The position numbers and the translations under genes are program-made. The notes beneath the pieces are model-generated. The model was not told the DNA's origin and ran no database searches. It was given only the letters and a program-made list of their open reading frames with translations. Of a stretch of 64,000 nucleotides of DNA, positions 54,873 through 62,990 are shown one piece after another; positions within the stretch are counted from its first letter, which is position 1, and every line of letters starts with the position of its first letter. This DNA is from CAZMRF01 sp964568735 (GTDB taxonomy: Bacteria; Acidobacteriota; Polarisedimenticolia; JACPZX01). The stretch is taken from assembly GCA_964568735.1 (NCBI GenBank), contig CAZMRF010000014.1, positions 1 to 64,000 on the forward strand, read 5' to 3'.

Positions 54873-55403
54873 ATGATGAGACGAGTTCTCTACAGCGTCG
54901 CTGCGAGCCTGGACGGGTATATCGCGGGGCCGGGTGGGGAGTTCGACTGGATCCCGATGGACTCGACCATCGATTGGGCGGCCTTCATGGGCCGCTTCGA
55001 CACCGTGCTGATGGGCCGCCGCACGTACGAGATCAGCGTGGCCCAGCACGGGGGAGGCTCTTCCCCGGGCATGAAAACCCACGTATTCAGCCGCACGCTC
55101 AGGAGCGCCGATCATCCTAATGTGAACGTCGTCGCGGAAGGTGCGGCCCGGGTCGTGAACGAGCTCAAAGCGGGGCCCGGAAAGGACATCTGGCTCATGG
55201 GCGGAGGCGTGCTCTTCAGCAGCCTGCTGGAGGCCGGAGTGGTGGACGGCGTGGAGGTCGGGCTGGTGCCCATTCTCCTCGGCCAGGGGCTGCCCTTGCT
55301 GCCACCCACGCCCCGCCGCACTCGTCTGGCTCTCACACGGACCCAGACCTACCCGAGCGGCATCATGCTGTTGAGCTACGATGTCGTCCGCGATCCAGCC
55401 TGA
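54873..55403 (+). CDS. DHFR/RibD C-terminal-like reductase
   Basis: A 176-residue protein of the RibD C-terminal/DHFR-like family: VLYSVAASLDGYIAGPGGEF at the N-terminus, VLMGRRTYE, and DIWLMGGGVLFSSLLEAGVV with the NADPH-binding GGG. The substrate cannot be read from sequence; these stand-alone proteins are usually annotated only as dihydrofolate-reductase-like. ATG 54873 follows GGGGGAGG. Confidence 0.85.
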   Translation: MMRRVLYSVAASLDGYIAGPGGEFDWIPMDSTIDWAAFMGRFDTVLMGRRTYEISVAQHGGGSSPGMKTHVFSRTLRSADHPNVNVVAEGAARVVNELKAGPGKDIWLMGGGVLFSSLLEAGVVDGVEVGLVPILLGQGLPLLPPTPRRTRLALTRTQTYPSGIMLLSYDVVRDPA

Positions 55404-55557
55404 GCTGGCGGGCTCCCGGACAAGCTCGTCACTCCCCGCACGAGAGCGGCACGCCCTGGGGCTCAGGGATTATCGTGAAGCTCTCTCACCAGGAGTGATC
55501 CAGTGATTGGGTGCGGGTCAGATCCAGAGCGAAGTTTCACGAAGGGAGGTGGCAGCA

Positions 55558-56634
55558 ATGACACCCAGCGGATCCACCGGGCCGAAGAAGTTTCGCGTCG
55601 AGCGCGTCGCTGAAACGCGCTGGAGCCCGGAGTCGACCGACCAGCCCTTCGGGACTTCGTTCAGCGACCACATGCTCGTCGTGGAGTTCAACGATGGCCG
55701 ATGGGGCCCGCCCGTCATCCAGCCCTACGGGCCGCTCCCGCTGCAGCCAAGCATCACCTCGCTGCACTACGGGATCTCGGCCTTCGAAGGGCTCAAGGCT
55801 CACCGCGCACCGGATGGCGGCGTGCTCCTGTTCCGCCCCCGGGATAACGCACGGCGCTTCCAGCGCTCCGCTGCCCGCCTCGTCATGCCGGAGGTGCCGG
55901 AGCCTCTCTTCCTCGAAGGGATCCGCGAGCTGCTACGCGTGGACGAGAGGTGGGTGCCCCTTTCGGGGAGCGGGGCGCTCTACATCCGCCCCGTGCTCTT
56001 CTCGGTCGACCCGCGGATCGGCGTGAAGGCGGCGGAGCGCTTCCTCTTCGTCGTCTTCACGTTTCCCTTCGGGGCCTACTTCGGATCCCCGGTGGACGTC
56101 TTCGTCACCCGCCGGTACGTCCGAGCCTTCCCCGGCGGCACGGGCGACACGAAGCCTGCGGGCAACTACGCCGCCGCGCTCCTCGCGGAGCTGGAGGCGC
56201 GCTCTCAGGGCTGCCAGTCCGTGCTGTGGCTCGACGGCCTCGAGCGACGCTACGTGGAAGAGTGCGGCGTGATGAACGTTTTCTTCGTCCTCGACGACCG
56301 CGTCGTGACGCCGGAGCTGAGCGGAACGATCCTGCCGGGGGTGACCCGTGAGAGCATCATCACTCTGCTGCGCGACGAGGGGCGCAAGGTGGAGGAGCGG
56401 AGAATCAGCATCGACGAGGTCGTGGCGGCCCACGGCGAGGGACGCCTCCGAGAGTCATTTGGCACGGGCACCGCGGCCACCGTGACGCACATCCGGAGGA
56501 TCTGGTGCGACGACCAGGACCTCGTGCTGCCGCCGGTCGATGAGCGGAGGATTGGTCCGGCCATCCGCGATCGGCTCGTGGCCATCATGACCGGGACCGC
56601 CCCCGACCCTCACGGCTGGGTCGAGCGCGTCTAG
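55558..56634 (+). CDS. ilvE: Branched-chain amino acid aminotransferase
   Basis: A class IV PLP enzyme making or breaking Val, Leu and Ile. The 358-residue protein has LHYGISAFEGLKAHR, LYIRPVLF, the Schiff-base Lys in GDTKPAGNYAAALLAELEAR, and EECGVMNVFFV and ESFGTGTAATVTHI for the phosphate site, as in the long eukaryote-like BCAT branch. ATG 55558 follows GAAGGGAGGT; the frame is open upstream to 55507 but without ribosome site. Confidence 0.93.
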   Translation: MTPSGSTGPKKFRVERVAETRWSPESTDQPFGTSFSDHMLVVEFNDGRWGPPVIQPYGPLPLQPSITSLHYGISAFEGLKAHRAPDGGVLLFRPRDNARRFQRSAARLVMPEVPEPLFLEGIRELLRVDERWVPLSGSGALYIRPVLFSVDPRIGVKAAERFLFVVFTFPFGAYFGSPVDVFVTRRYVRAFPGGTGDTKPAGNYAAALLAELEARSQGCQSVLWLDGLERRYVEECGVMNVFFVLDDRVVTPELSGTILPGVTRESIITLLRDEGRKVEERRISIDEVVAAHGEGRLRESFGTGTAATVTHIRRIWCDDQDLVLPPVDERRIGPAIRDRLVAIMTGTAPDPHGWVERV

Positions 56635-56686
56635 CGGAGGCCTCGAGCTCGTCCGGGACCAGATCGGCACGGTTTCTGCGCGGTGG

Positions 56687-57868
56687 CTAGAGCCGAATGA
56701 GATCCCTGGGCCGCAGCAGCGCTACCTCGGCCGGCAGCGCCACGACACCCTCTCCCAGCGAGTAGCGCTCGTGGCCCGGATAGATCACGTACCCGCGTTG
56801 CAGACCGAGGTCGCGCATGCATCGCCTGAGGCCGGGCACATCGTCCCTGGCGGGTGACGAGTGAAGCTTGATCTCGAAGGCCACGCGCCTCGGCCCGAGG
56901 TCCATGAGGAGGTCGGCCTCGTCCCCCGTCGCGGTGCGCCAGAAGTGCGGCTGGCTTCCGGGCTCCACGCGCCGATAGGCCGAGATGAGCTGATCGATGG
57001 CGAATGTCTCGAAGCTCATGCCCCGGGCGGGATGAGCGTCGAGCACGGCGGGGGAACGAATGCCCAGGAAGTAATGGAGGAGGCCGGTGTCCCGGAAGTA
57101 GAGCTTCGGGCTCTTGATCACGCGTTTGCCGACGTTGGCGAAGAAAGGCGGCAGCCTCCGCACGAGGAATGCCCGCTCGAGGATGTCCACGTAGCGATTC
57201 ACGGTGTGGTAGCTCGCGCCGAGGGCCTGCCCGAGCTGTGAAGCGTTCCAGAGGCCTCCGTTCGCGTGCGCGAGCATGGTCCAGAGCTTGCGCATCTGAG
57301 CAGGCGACACGTCGATGCCGAGCGCAGGGAGGTCGCGCTCGATGAACGAGCGCGTGTAGGCCTCGAGCCAGTCGTGGCGTCCATCGTCGTTCGGCTCGAG
57401 GAAGGCGTCGGGGAAGCCTCCCCGAAACCAGAGAGCGCCGATGTCGGCCGCTTTCCGGTCGCGGCGCACCTCGTCCCACCGAAAGGGCGGCAGGTCCAGA
57501 AAGGCGGTCCGGCCGGCGAGGGACTCCGAGATGCCGCGGACGAGAGAGGGCGAGGCCGAACCCAGCAGCACGAAACGGCCGTTCCTGCGCCGCTGGCGGT
57601 CAATCACACCGCGCAGGACCGGGAAAACCTCCGGTGCGCGCTGCGCCTCATCGAGGATGACTCGATCACCAAGCTGTGCGAGACGCGCCTCGGGGTCTGC
57701 GATGAGGGGGGCCACGTCGCGAGGCCGTTCGAGGTCGAGATAGCTCCACCCCGGCAAGGCCTGCTGGATGAAGGTCGTCTTGCCGCACTGACGGGGCCCG
57801 AGAACCGTGACGGCCGGGAAGCGGCGAAGAAGCTGAAGAAGGGGTGTCCGGTAGGCCCGGGTCAACAT
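56687..57868 (-). CDS. AAA ATPase with DUF4143 domain (copy 2)
   Basis: A 393-residue paralogue of the 52.4 kb gene. P-loop VTVLGPRQCGKTTFIQQAL, Walker B RVILDEAQRAPEVF, sensor FVLLGSASPSLV, winged-helix region NASQLGQALGASYHTVNRYV, then KSPKLYFRDTGLLHYFLGI and a nuclease-like GDEADLLMDLGPRRVAFEIK. Sequence identity with the other two copies looks modest, so these are old paralogues or separate arrivals. Its promoter and palindrome sit on its start codon. Confidence 0.9.
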   Translation of the reverse strand: MLTRAYRTPLLQLLRRFPAVTVLGPRQCGKTTFIQQALPGWSYLDLERPRDVAPLIADPEARLAQLGDRVILDEAQRAPEVFPVLRGVIDRQRRRNGRFVLLGSASPSLVRGISESLAGRTAFLDLPPFRWDEVRRDRKAADIGALWFRGGFPDAFLEPNDDGRHDWLEAYTRSFIERDLPALGIDVSPAQMRKLWTMLAHANGGLWNASQLGQALGASYHTVNRYVDILERAFLVRRLPPFFANVGKRVIKSPKLYFRDTGLLHYFLGIRSPAVLDAHPARGMSFETFAIDQLISAYRRVEPGSQPHFWRTATGDEADLLMDLGPRRVAFEIKLHSSPARDDVPGLRRCMRDLGLQRGYVIYPGHERYSLGEGVVALPAEVALLRPRDLIRL

Positions 57869-57874
57869 GCCTGC

Positions 57875-57903
57875 AAGATAGAATGATCACTTCTATTTTG
57901 CAA
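57875..57903 (-). promoter_or_regulatory. Promoter and inverted repeat of the second DUF4143 ATPase
   Basis: On the minus strand TTGCAA (57903-57898), 17 bases, TATCTT (57880-57875). An inverted repeat ATAGAA (57878-57883) / TTCTAT (57891-57896) with a TGATCA core overlaps the -10. The ATG at 57868 is 6 bases past the -10, implying a leaderless message. Confidence 0.6.
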
Positions 57904-58077
57904 CAACCCTCCAAGGCGCCTGCGCGCTCCTCGCCGGCACGGGAGGGTCGGCGCGACAGGGTGAGAAGCAGGTGCAGGTCCATTGGCCAGCTCGAAAGCT
58001 CGGCGCTTCCTGGTGCTTCTCGGTGAGGTTCCGAGCGAACGGAGGGCTGGCCTGCGAGGGAAGGCACGGGGGCGGCC

Positions 58078-59211
58078 TCACGCCGCCCGGCGGCGGAAGG
58101 CGGCGAGACTGGCGAGGAAGATGCCCCCGCCGAAGAGCGCCAGGGCGAGGAGCTGGGGCCAGAGGATCGACAGGCCGATCCCCTTCAAGAGGATGCCCCG
58201 GATGATCGTCAGGAAGTACCGCATCGGCATCAGCCAGGTGAGCCACTGGATGGGCTGCGGCATGTTCTCGATGGGGAAGATGAAGCCCGAGAGCAGCATG
58301 TTGGGGGTGACGAACGTCATGCAGGTCAGCATGGCCTGCTGCTGCGTGACCGAGACGCTGGCCGCGAAGAGGCCGGCCCCGAGCGTCGTGAGAAGGAAGA
58401 CCCCGCTGAGCGCGTAGAGGAGCAGGATGCTGCCGCGCACGGGCACCTCGAACCAGTAGTGGCCCACGGCCAGGACCACCCCCACGTTGAAGAGCCCGAG
58501 CCCTGCGTAGGGTACCAGCTTCCCCAGGAGGAACTCGGAGGGGCGGATCGGCGTGACGAGGATCTGCTCGATGGTCCCGATCTCCTTCTCGCGCGTGATC
58601 GAGATCGAGGTCAGCAGCATCGTGGTCACAAGCAGGATGAGGCCGATGACTCCCGGGACCATGAAGTGGCTGCTCTGCATCGCCTCGTTGTACCAGACGC
58701 GCATCTCGGCCTCGACGGGAGGACCCACGCGGCCCGTGAAGGCTTCACGGGGGAGCCGCCCGACGGCGATCTCGATCGAGCGGTTCTGGACGATGCCGGA
58801 AAGGTGCCCCAGGGCGGTGGTCGCCTCGGCGCTGTTCGTGCCGTCCACCACGGCCTGGAGGCGCGCTCGCCCTCCGGAGCCGAGCTTCTCGGCATAATCG
58901 GTGGGGAAGACGAGCGCCACGACGGCCCGGCCGCGGTCGAGATAACCGATGACCTCGTCGAGGCGCTCCACCCGCCCCACTTCCTGGAAGTAGCCTGATT
59001 CCAGGACCGATCGGATCATCTCGCGGCTGGCGGTGGATCGATCGAGGTCGCAGATCACCGTCGGGATGTGCCGGACGTCGAGCGTGGCCGCGTACCCGAG
59101 GAGCATGAGCTGCAGGATGGGCGCGAGGAGCATCAGGCGCAGCGCGATGGGATCGCGCCTCATCTGGCGCATCTCCTTCGCGATGAGCCAGGCGATCCGG
59201 TGGCCGCTCAC
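58078..59211 (-). CDS. ABC-2 type exporter permease (YbhR/YbhS-like), second
   Basis: A 377-residue inner-membrane subunit of an ABC exporter. One helix near the N-terminus, a large periplasmic domain (about 45-170), then five helices including EKEIGTIEQILVTPIRPSEF, the ABC-2 signature, and FIFPIENMPQPIQWLTWLMP. It overlaps the other permease by four bases and is the last gene of the operon. The pair would form a heterodimer. Substrate unknown; multidrug export is the usual role of the YbhGFSR group. Confidence 0.9.
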   Translation of the reverse strand: MSGHRIAWLIAKEMRQMRRDPIALRLMLLAPILQLMLLGYAATLDVRHIPTVICDLDRSTASREMIRSVLESGYFQEVGRVERLDEVIGYLDRGRAVVALVFPTDYAEKLGSGGRARLQAVVDGTNSAEATTALGHLSGIVQNRSIEIAVGRLPREAFTGRVGPPVEAEMRVWYNEAMQSSHFMVPGVIGLILLVTTMLLTSISITREKEIGTIEQILVTPIRPSEFLLGKLVPYAGLGLFNVGVVLAVGHYWFEVPVRGSILLLYALSGVFLLTTLGAGLFAASVSVTQQQAMLTCMTFVTPNMLLSGFIFPIENMPQPIQWLTWLMPMRYFLTIIRGILLKGIGLSILWPQLLALALFGGGIFLASLAAFRRRAA

Positions 59212-60341
59212 TTGAAGGCCCTCCGTATCGCGAGGATCCCGATGAGGCCGATCCCCGCCGCGTAGAGGCTCAGGGCGGTGAAGGAGCCCGCCATCTCGGC
59301 CAGTCCCACCCCTTTCTGGAGCGTGCCCCGCAGGATCGCGACGTAGTAGCGCGCGGGGATCAGGTAGGTCACGCCGCGGAGGAAGGCCGGCATGTTCCGG
59401 ATGGGGAACATGAAATCGGAGAGGTAGAAGACGGGCAGCACCGAGCCGAGGAAGGCCGCCGTCTGCGCCCCCATCTGAGACGAGGTGATCGCGGAGATCG
59501 TGAGCCCCACGCCGAGGGCGCAGATCAGGAAGAGGCTCGTCCCCAGCGTGAAGACCCAGAGGCTCCCGCGGACGGGGACGCCCATCAGGAGGCTTCCCAT
59601 CGCGAGCGCGACCCAGGCGTTCAGGAAGGCCACAAGAGCGTAAGGGAGCATCTTCCCCACGAGGATCTCCCAGGCGCGCAGGGGCGTGACCCGGAGCTGG
59701 TCGAGCGTGCCGCGATCCTTCTCGCGCGCGATGGCGAGGGAGGTCTGGAGCACGCCGAGCATCGTGAGGAGCACTCCGATGAGCCCCGGCACCATGAAGT
59801 TGCGGCTCTTCAGCTCCGGGTTGTAGAGGACGCGCGGGCGGAACTCCACGGGCAACAGGTCGTCCGATCCCTTCACGCCCGTGCTCCGCAGCCGCTCGGC
59901 GAGGAGCGAGGCGGTGAATCGCTGCACGATGTTGCGGGCATGCCCCTGCACGACGCTCGCCCTCGAGGAGTCCGTGCCGTCGAGGAGGATCTGCACCGAG
60001 GCGGGCTCGGCTCGGGCGACCTCGCGAGCGAACCCGCGGGGGATGACGAGCACGGCCGAGGCCTCCCCCGTGTCGAGGGTCCTCGCCACCTCCTCCTGGC
60101 TCGAAACGCGGAGCGCCTCGCGGAAGTAGCCCGAGGAGAGGAAGGCGCGCTCCAGGGCGCGGCTGCGGGAGGAATGGTCCTGGTCCCAGATGGCCAGGCG
60201 GATCTCGCGAATGTCGAAGGAGACGGCGAAGCCGAAGAGGAGCAACAGGCCGGCCGGAACGACGACGCTCATGACGATGGTGCGCCGGTCGCGCGCCATC
60301 TGTCTGAATTCCTTCACGATGAGCGCCCGCAGCCGGTGCAT
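59208..60341 (-). CDS. ABC-2 type exporter permease (YbhR/YbhS-like), first
   Basis: A 377-residue permease of the same build and length as its neighbour: N-terminal KEFRQMARDRRTIVMSVVVP, a periplasmic domain (about 45-170), then EKDRGTLDQLRVTPLRAWEI and FMFPIRNMPAFLRGVTYLIP. ATG 60341 overlaps the ATPase stop by three to four bases. The two permeases probably arose by duplication. Confidence 0.91.
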   Translation of the reverse strand: MHRLRALIVKEFRQMARDRRTIVMSVVVPAGLLLLFGFAVSFDIREIRLAIWDQDHSSRSRALERAFLSSGYFREALRVSSQEEVARTLDTGEASAVLVIPRGFAREVARAEPASVQILLDGTDSSRASVVQGHARNIVQRFTASLLAERLRSTGVKGSDDLLPVEFRPRVLYNPELKSRNFMVPGLIGVLLTMLGVLQTSLAIAREKDRGTLDQLRVTPLRAWEILVGKMLPYALVAFLNAWVALAMGSLLMGVPVRGSLWVFTLGTSLFLICALGVGLTISAITSSQMGAQTAAFLGSVLPVFYLSDFMFPIRNMPAFLRGVTYLIPARYYVAILRGTLQKGVGLAEMAGSFTALSLYAAGIGLIGILAIRRAFK

Positions 60342-61285
60342 CAGTGCGCGCGCGTCAGCCTGACGAAGACGTCCTCGATGGAGGCGGGGATTGGCCGCGC
60401 CGCCGCGAGGCCGACCCCGGCCTCCTCCAGGCGCCGGCGGATGGCTGAGACGGCCGCCTCTCCGTCGCTCACGACGGCATGGATGTCGTTCCCGTAGATG
60501 TTCACGTCGAGGACCAGGTCGGTTCCCTTCAGGGCCCTGTAGATGCCGTAGAGATCCGGCCCGGTCAGGCTCACCACCTCGGCCCCCATTCGGGTCGCCT
60601 TCAGATCCGCCGGAGTGCCCAGCGCCACGAGGCGCCCGGAGTGGATGAACCCGATCCGGTTGCAGCGCTCCGCCTCTTCCATGTAGTGCGTCGTGACGAA
60701 GAGCGTGATCCCGCGTCCCTGGAGCGTGTAGATGAGATCCCAGATCTCGCGGCGCGAGACGGGGTCCACCCCGGCCGTCGGCTCGTCGAGGAAGAGGATG
60801 GCGGGGGCGTGGACGAGGGCCGTGGCGAGGGCGAGCCGCTGCTTCCATCCGCCGCTGAGCGTGCCCGCGAGCTGATCGGCCCGCCCTGCCAGCCCCATCT
60901 GCTCGATGACTTCTCCGGCGCGGCGGCGGGCTTCGCCCGAGTCGGGCACGTAGACGCCTCCGAAGAACTCCACGTTCTCCTTTACCGTCAAGTCCGAGTA
61001 GAGTCCGAAGCGCTGGGACATGTAGCCGATGGCCTGCTTCAGCGGCCGGGCCTCGCGCTCCACGTCGAAGCCTGCCACCGTGGCGCGCCCCGAGGTGGGA
61101 GCCAGCAAGCCGCAGAGCATCCGCACGACGGTGGTCTTGCCCGCCCCGTTGGGGCCGAGGAAGCCGAAGATCTCCCCCGCGCCCACGCTCAGGTCGAGGT
61201 CGACGACGGCCTGGATGGCGCCAAATCTACGAGAGAGCTTCTCGGCGACGATCCCGGTGCCGGGTGAGCGGGCGAACTCCGTCAC
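60341..61285 (-). CDS. ABC exporter ATP-binding protein (YbhF-like)
   Basis: A 314-residue ATPase with Walker A GFLGPNGAGKTTVVRML, Q-loop SQRFGLYSDLT, signature LSGGWKQRLALATAL, Walker B ILFLDEPTAGVDP and His-switch VTTHYMEEA. It has one nucleotide-binding domain, whereas E. coli YbhF has two; two copies would pair. GTG 61285 overlaps the stop of the adaptor gene (GTGA). Confidence 0.94.
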   Translation of the reverse strand: MTEFARSPGTGIVAEKLSRRFGAIQAVVDLDLSVGAGEIFGFLGPNGAGKTTVVRMLCGLLAPTSGRATVAGFDVEREARPLKQAIGYMSQRFGLYSDLTVKENVEFFGGVYVPDSGEARRRAGEVIEQMGLAGRADQLAGTLSGGWKQRLALATALVHAPAILFLDEPTAGVDPVSRREIWDLIYTLQGRGITLFVTTHYMEEAERCNRIGFIHSGRLVALGTPADLKATRMGAEVVSLTGPDLYGIYRALKGTDLVLDVNIYGNDIHAVVSDGEAAVSAIRRRLEEAGVGLAAARPIPASIEDVFVRLTRAH

Positions 61286-62292
61286 GGCGCGCCGTGGCGC
61301 CTGAGCAGGACGTCGGCGGGGATTCCCACCTTGAGGGCGCCGTCCGGGTTGATGACCGACACCTTCACGCCGTGGACGAGCTGCACGCGATCTTCGGCGG
61401 TCTGGACGTTGCGGGGCGTGAACTCCGCCTCGGTGGAGATGTAGACCACCTTGCCGGGGAAATCCTTCTCCGGGAAGGCGTCGACCCTCACCGCGACGTC
61501 GTCTCCCAGGCGGATGCGGGGCAGCTCCGACTCGCCGAGGTAGACCCATGTGAAGAGGTTGACCAGGTCGGCCACCGAGACGATGGGCGAGCCCGGGCGG
61601 GCGTACTCTCCCGGCTCCTGGATCTTCTCCGTGACGGTCCCTCCGACGGGGGAGCGGACCGTCGTTCGGTCCATGTCGAGCTGCCGCTGCTCCAGCACCG
61701 CCTCGAGGCGGCGGACCTCGGAGCGGGCTCCTTCGATCTCCTCGGAGCGGTAGCCGCGCGTGAGCAGCGAGTGGCGCTCCCTCGATCCTTCCAGGCGGGC
61801 CCGCGCGACGTCACGATCGCGGCGCGCCAGGTCCAGCTCGTCGGGGGTCGAGACCTTCCCGCTCACGAGCTCCTCCACTCGGCGGATCCGGGCTTCGGCC
61901 TGCTCGAGCTGCGCCTCGGCCTCCTCCACCTCGCGGGCGGCCGATTCGACCTCCTCCTTCCTGTAGCCGGAGGTCAGCAGCGCCCGGCGGGAGCGCGCGC
62001 TCGCGAGCGCCGCCTCCGTTTCCTCCAGCGCGATCCGGTAGGGCTCCGGGTCGATCGTGGCGATGACGTCCCCGATGGCGACGGCGTATCCCTGATCCAC
62101 GGGCCGGGTGAGGATGCGCCCCGAGACCTCGGGGACGACGTCCACCTCCACGGCCTCGATCGTGCCGGAGTAGATCGGATTGTCGCCTCCACCCGGCCCC
62201 GTCGAGCAAGCCGCGGCACCGAGCGCGAGGAGGGCAGCGGCGGGGATCCCCCGGATAACGCGCGCCGGGCCGCGATCTCGACGGAGGCTCAA
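61282..62292 (-). CDS. HlyD-family periplasmic adaptor lipoprotein (YbhG-like)
   Basis: The membrane-fusion subunit of the exporter. The 336-residue protein has a lipoprotein signal (ALLALGAAAC), a biotinyl-lipoyl half (VEVDVVPEVSGRILTRPVDQ), a long coiled coil (about 90-215) and the barrel half with RSPVGGTVTEKIQEPGEYAR. The coiled coil contains a repeated segment (RALLTSGYRKEEVESA and HSLLTRGYRSEEIEGA). It is the first gene of the operon; the promoter should lie in 62293-62400, but none stands out. Confidence 0.92.
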   Translation of the reverse strand: MSLRRDRGPARVIRGIPAAALLALGAAACSTGPGGGDNPIYSGTIEAVEVDVVPEVSGRILTRPVDQGYAVAIGDVIATIDPEPYRIALEETEAALASARSRRALLTSGYRKEEVESAAREVEEAEAQLEQAEARIRRVEELVSGKVSTPDELDLARRDRDVARARLEGSRERHSLLTRGYRSEEIEGARSEVRRLEAVLEQRQLDMDRTTVRSPVGGTVTEKIQEPGEYARPGSPIVSVADLVNLFTWVYLGESELPRIRLGDDVAVRVDAFPEKDFPGKVVYISTEAEFTPRNVQTAEDRVQLVHGVKVSVINPDGALKVGIPADVLLRRHGAP

Positions 62293-62447
62293 GGGTGATC
62301 AGAAGCCGGAGAGCGCGGGGATTCTACCACCGTGCAACACGGGCCATGATGCGAGGCCATGCCCTCCTTCTCGATCGGCATGGATGGTTCTAGACTTCAC
62401 CACGTTCGTTCCCGTTGCGCGGCATCCACGAGGGAAGCGGCCCTTCG

Positions 62448-62885
62448 ATGACTCCCCGGCAAGCCCTCGCACTCGTTCGGAAGCATGGCGTCATGCTGGA
62501 GTCTGCTCGCGGCCGCGCCCCCTGCCTGGCGGAGGCGGTCGTGGGTGGCCCGATCCGCGGGAGCTGGTGGTCCCATCACCGCAGCCGTGAAGTGTTCCGC
62601 GTCCTGCAAGGGGTCAGAGACAGCTCCGATGTCCTCGTCTGCCGCCTCGTGGACGGCAAGGTCACCTTCGTTCACGAGCGCGTGTGGCCAGCCCTCGTGC
62701 GGCTCGCGGGGCGCTATCCCGCGAAGAACCTGGCGAGGATCCAGGAGACTCATACCCCCTCGGGCCGCCACGAGGTCCAGGAGACTCCGTTCCCGAAGTG
62801 GGTTCCCGATGAGATCATGAGGGAGGCGTCCGAGCTGAGCGAGGAGGAGGCCCTCGAACAGCTCGGATCACCCGGCGCCGGCTAG
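62448..62885 (+). CDS. Uncharacterised small protein
   Basis: A 145-residue soluble protein. It begins MTPRQALALVRKHGVMLESA, continues RGSWWSHHRSREVFRVLQGV and DVLVCRLVDGKVTFVHERVW, and ends in an acidic helix. The even, charged composition and clean frame support a real gene; GGGAAG lies 10 bases upstream. No catalytic motif is visible. It lies 105 bases before the third DUF4143 ATPase and may belong with it. Confidence 0.65.
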   Translation: MTPRQALALVRKHGVMLESARGRAPCLAEAVVGGPIRGSWWSHHRSREVFRVLQGVRDSSDVLVCRLVDGKVTFVHERVWPALVRLAGRYPAKNLARIQETHTPSGRHEVQETPFPKWVPDEIMREASELSEEEALEQLGSPGAG

Positions 62886-62956
62886 AGGCAGCACCCGGAT
62901 GGGGCGATCCGCAGCCAGGCGTGGCCGATCGGCCGGGGGTCCCTACCCTGACTACC

Positions 62957-62989
62957 ATGCCGTCATTTTTCCTAGTATTATGACGGCAT
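62957..62989 (+). promoter_or_regulatory. Inverted repeat and -10 of the third DUF4143 ATPase
   Basis: ATGCCGTCAT (62957-62966) and ATGACGGCAT (62980-62989) form a perfect 10-bp inverted repeat with a 13-base AT-rich centre holding TATTAT (62976-62981). The right arm ends one base before ATG 62991, so the message would be leaderless or nearly so and the start codon lies against the operator. No good -35 was found. Confidence 0.6.
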
Positions 62990-62990
62990 C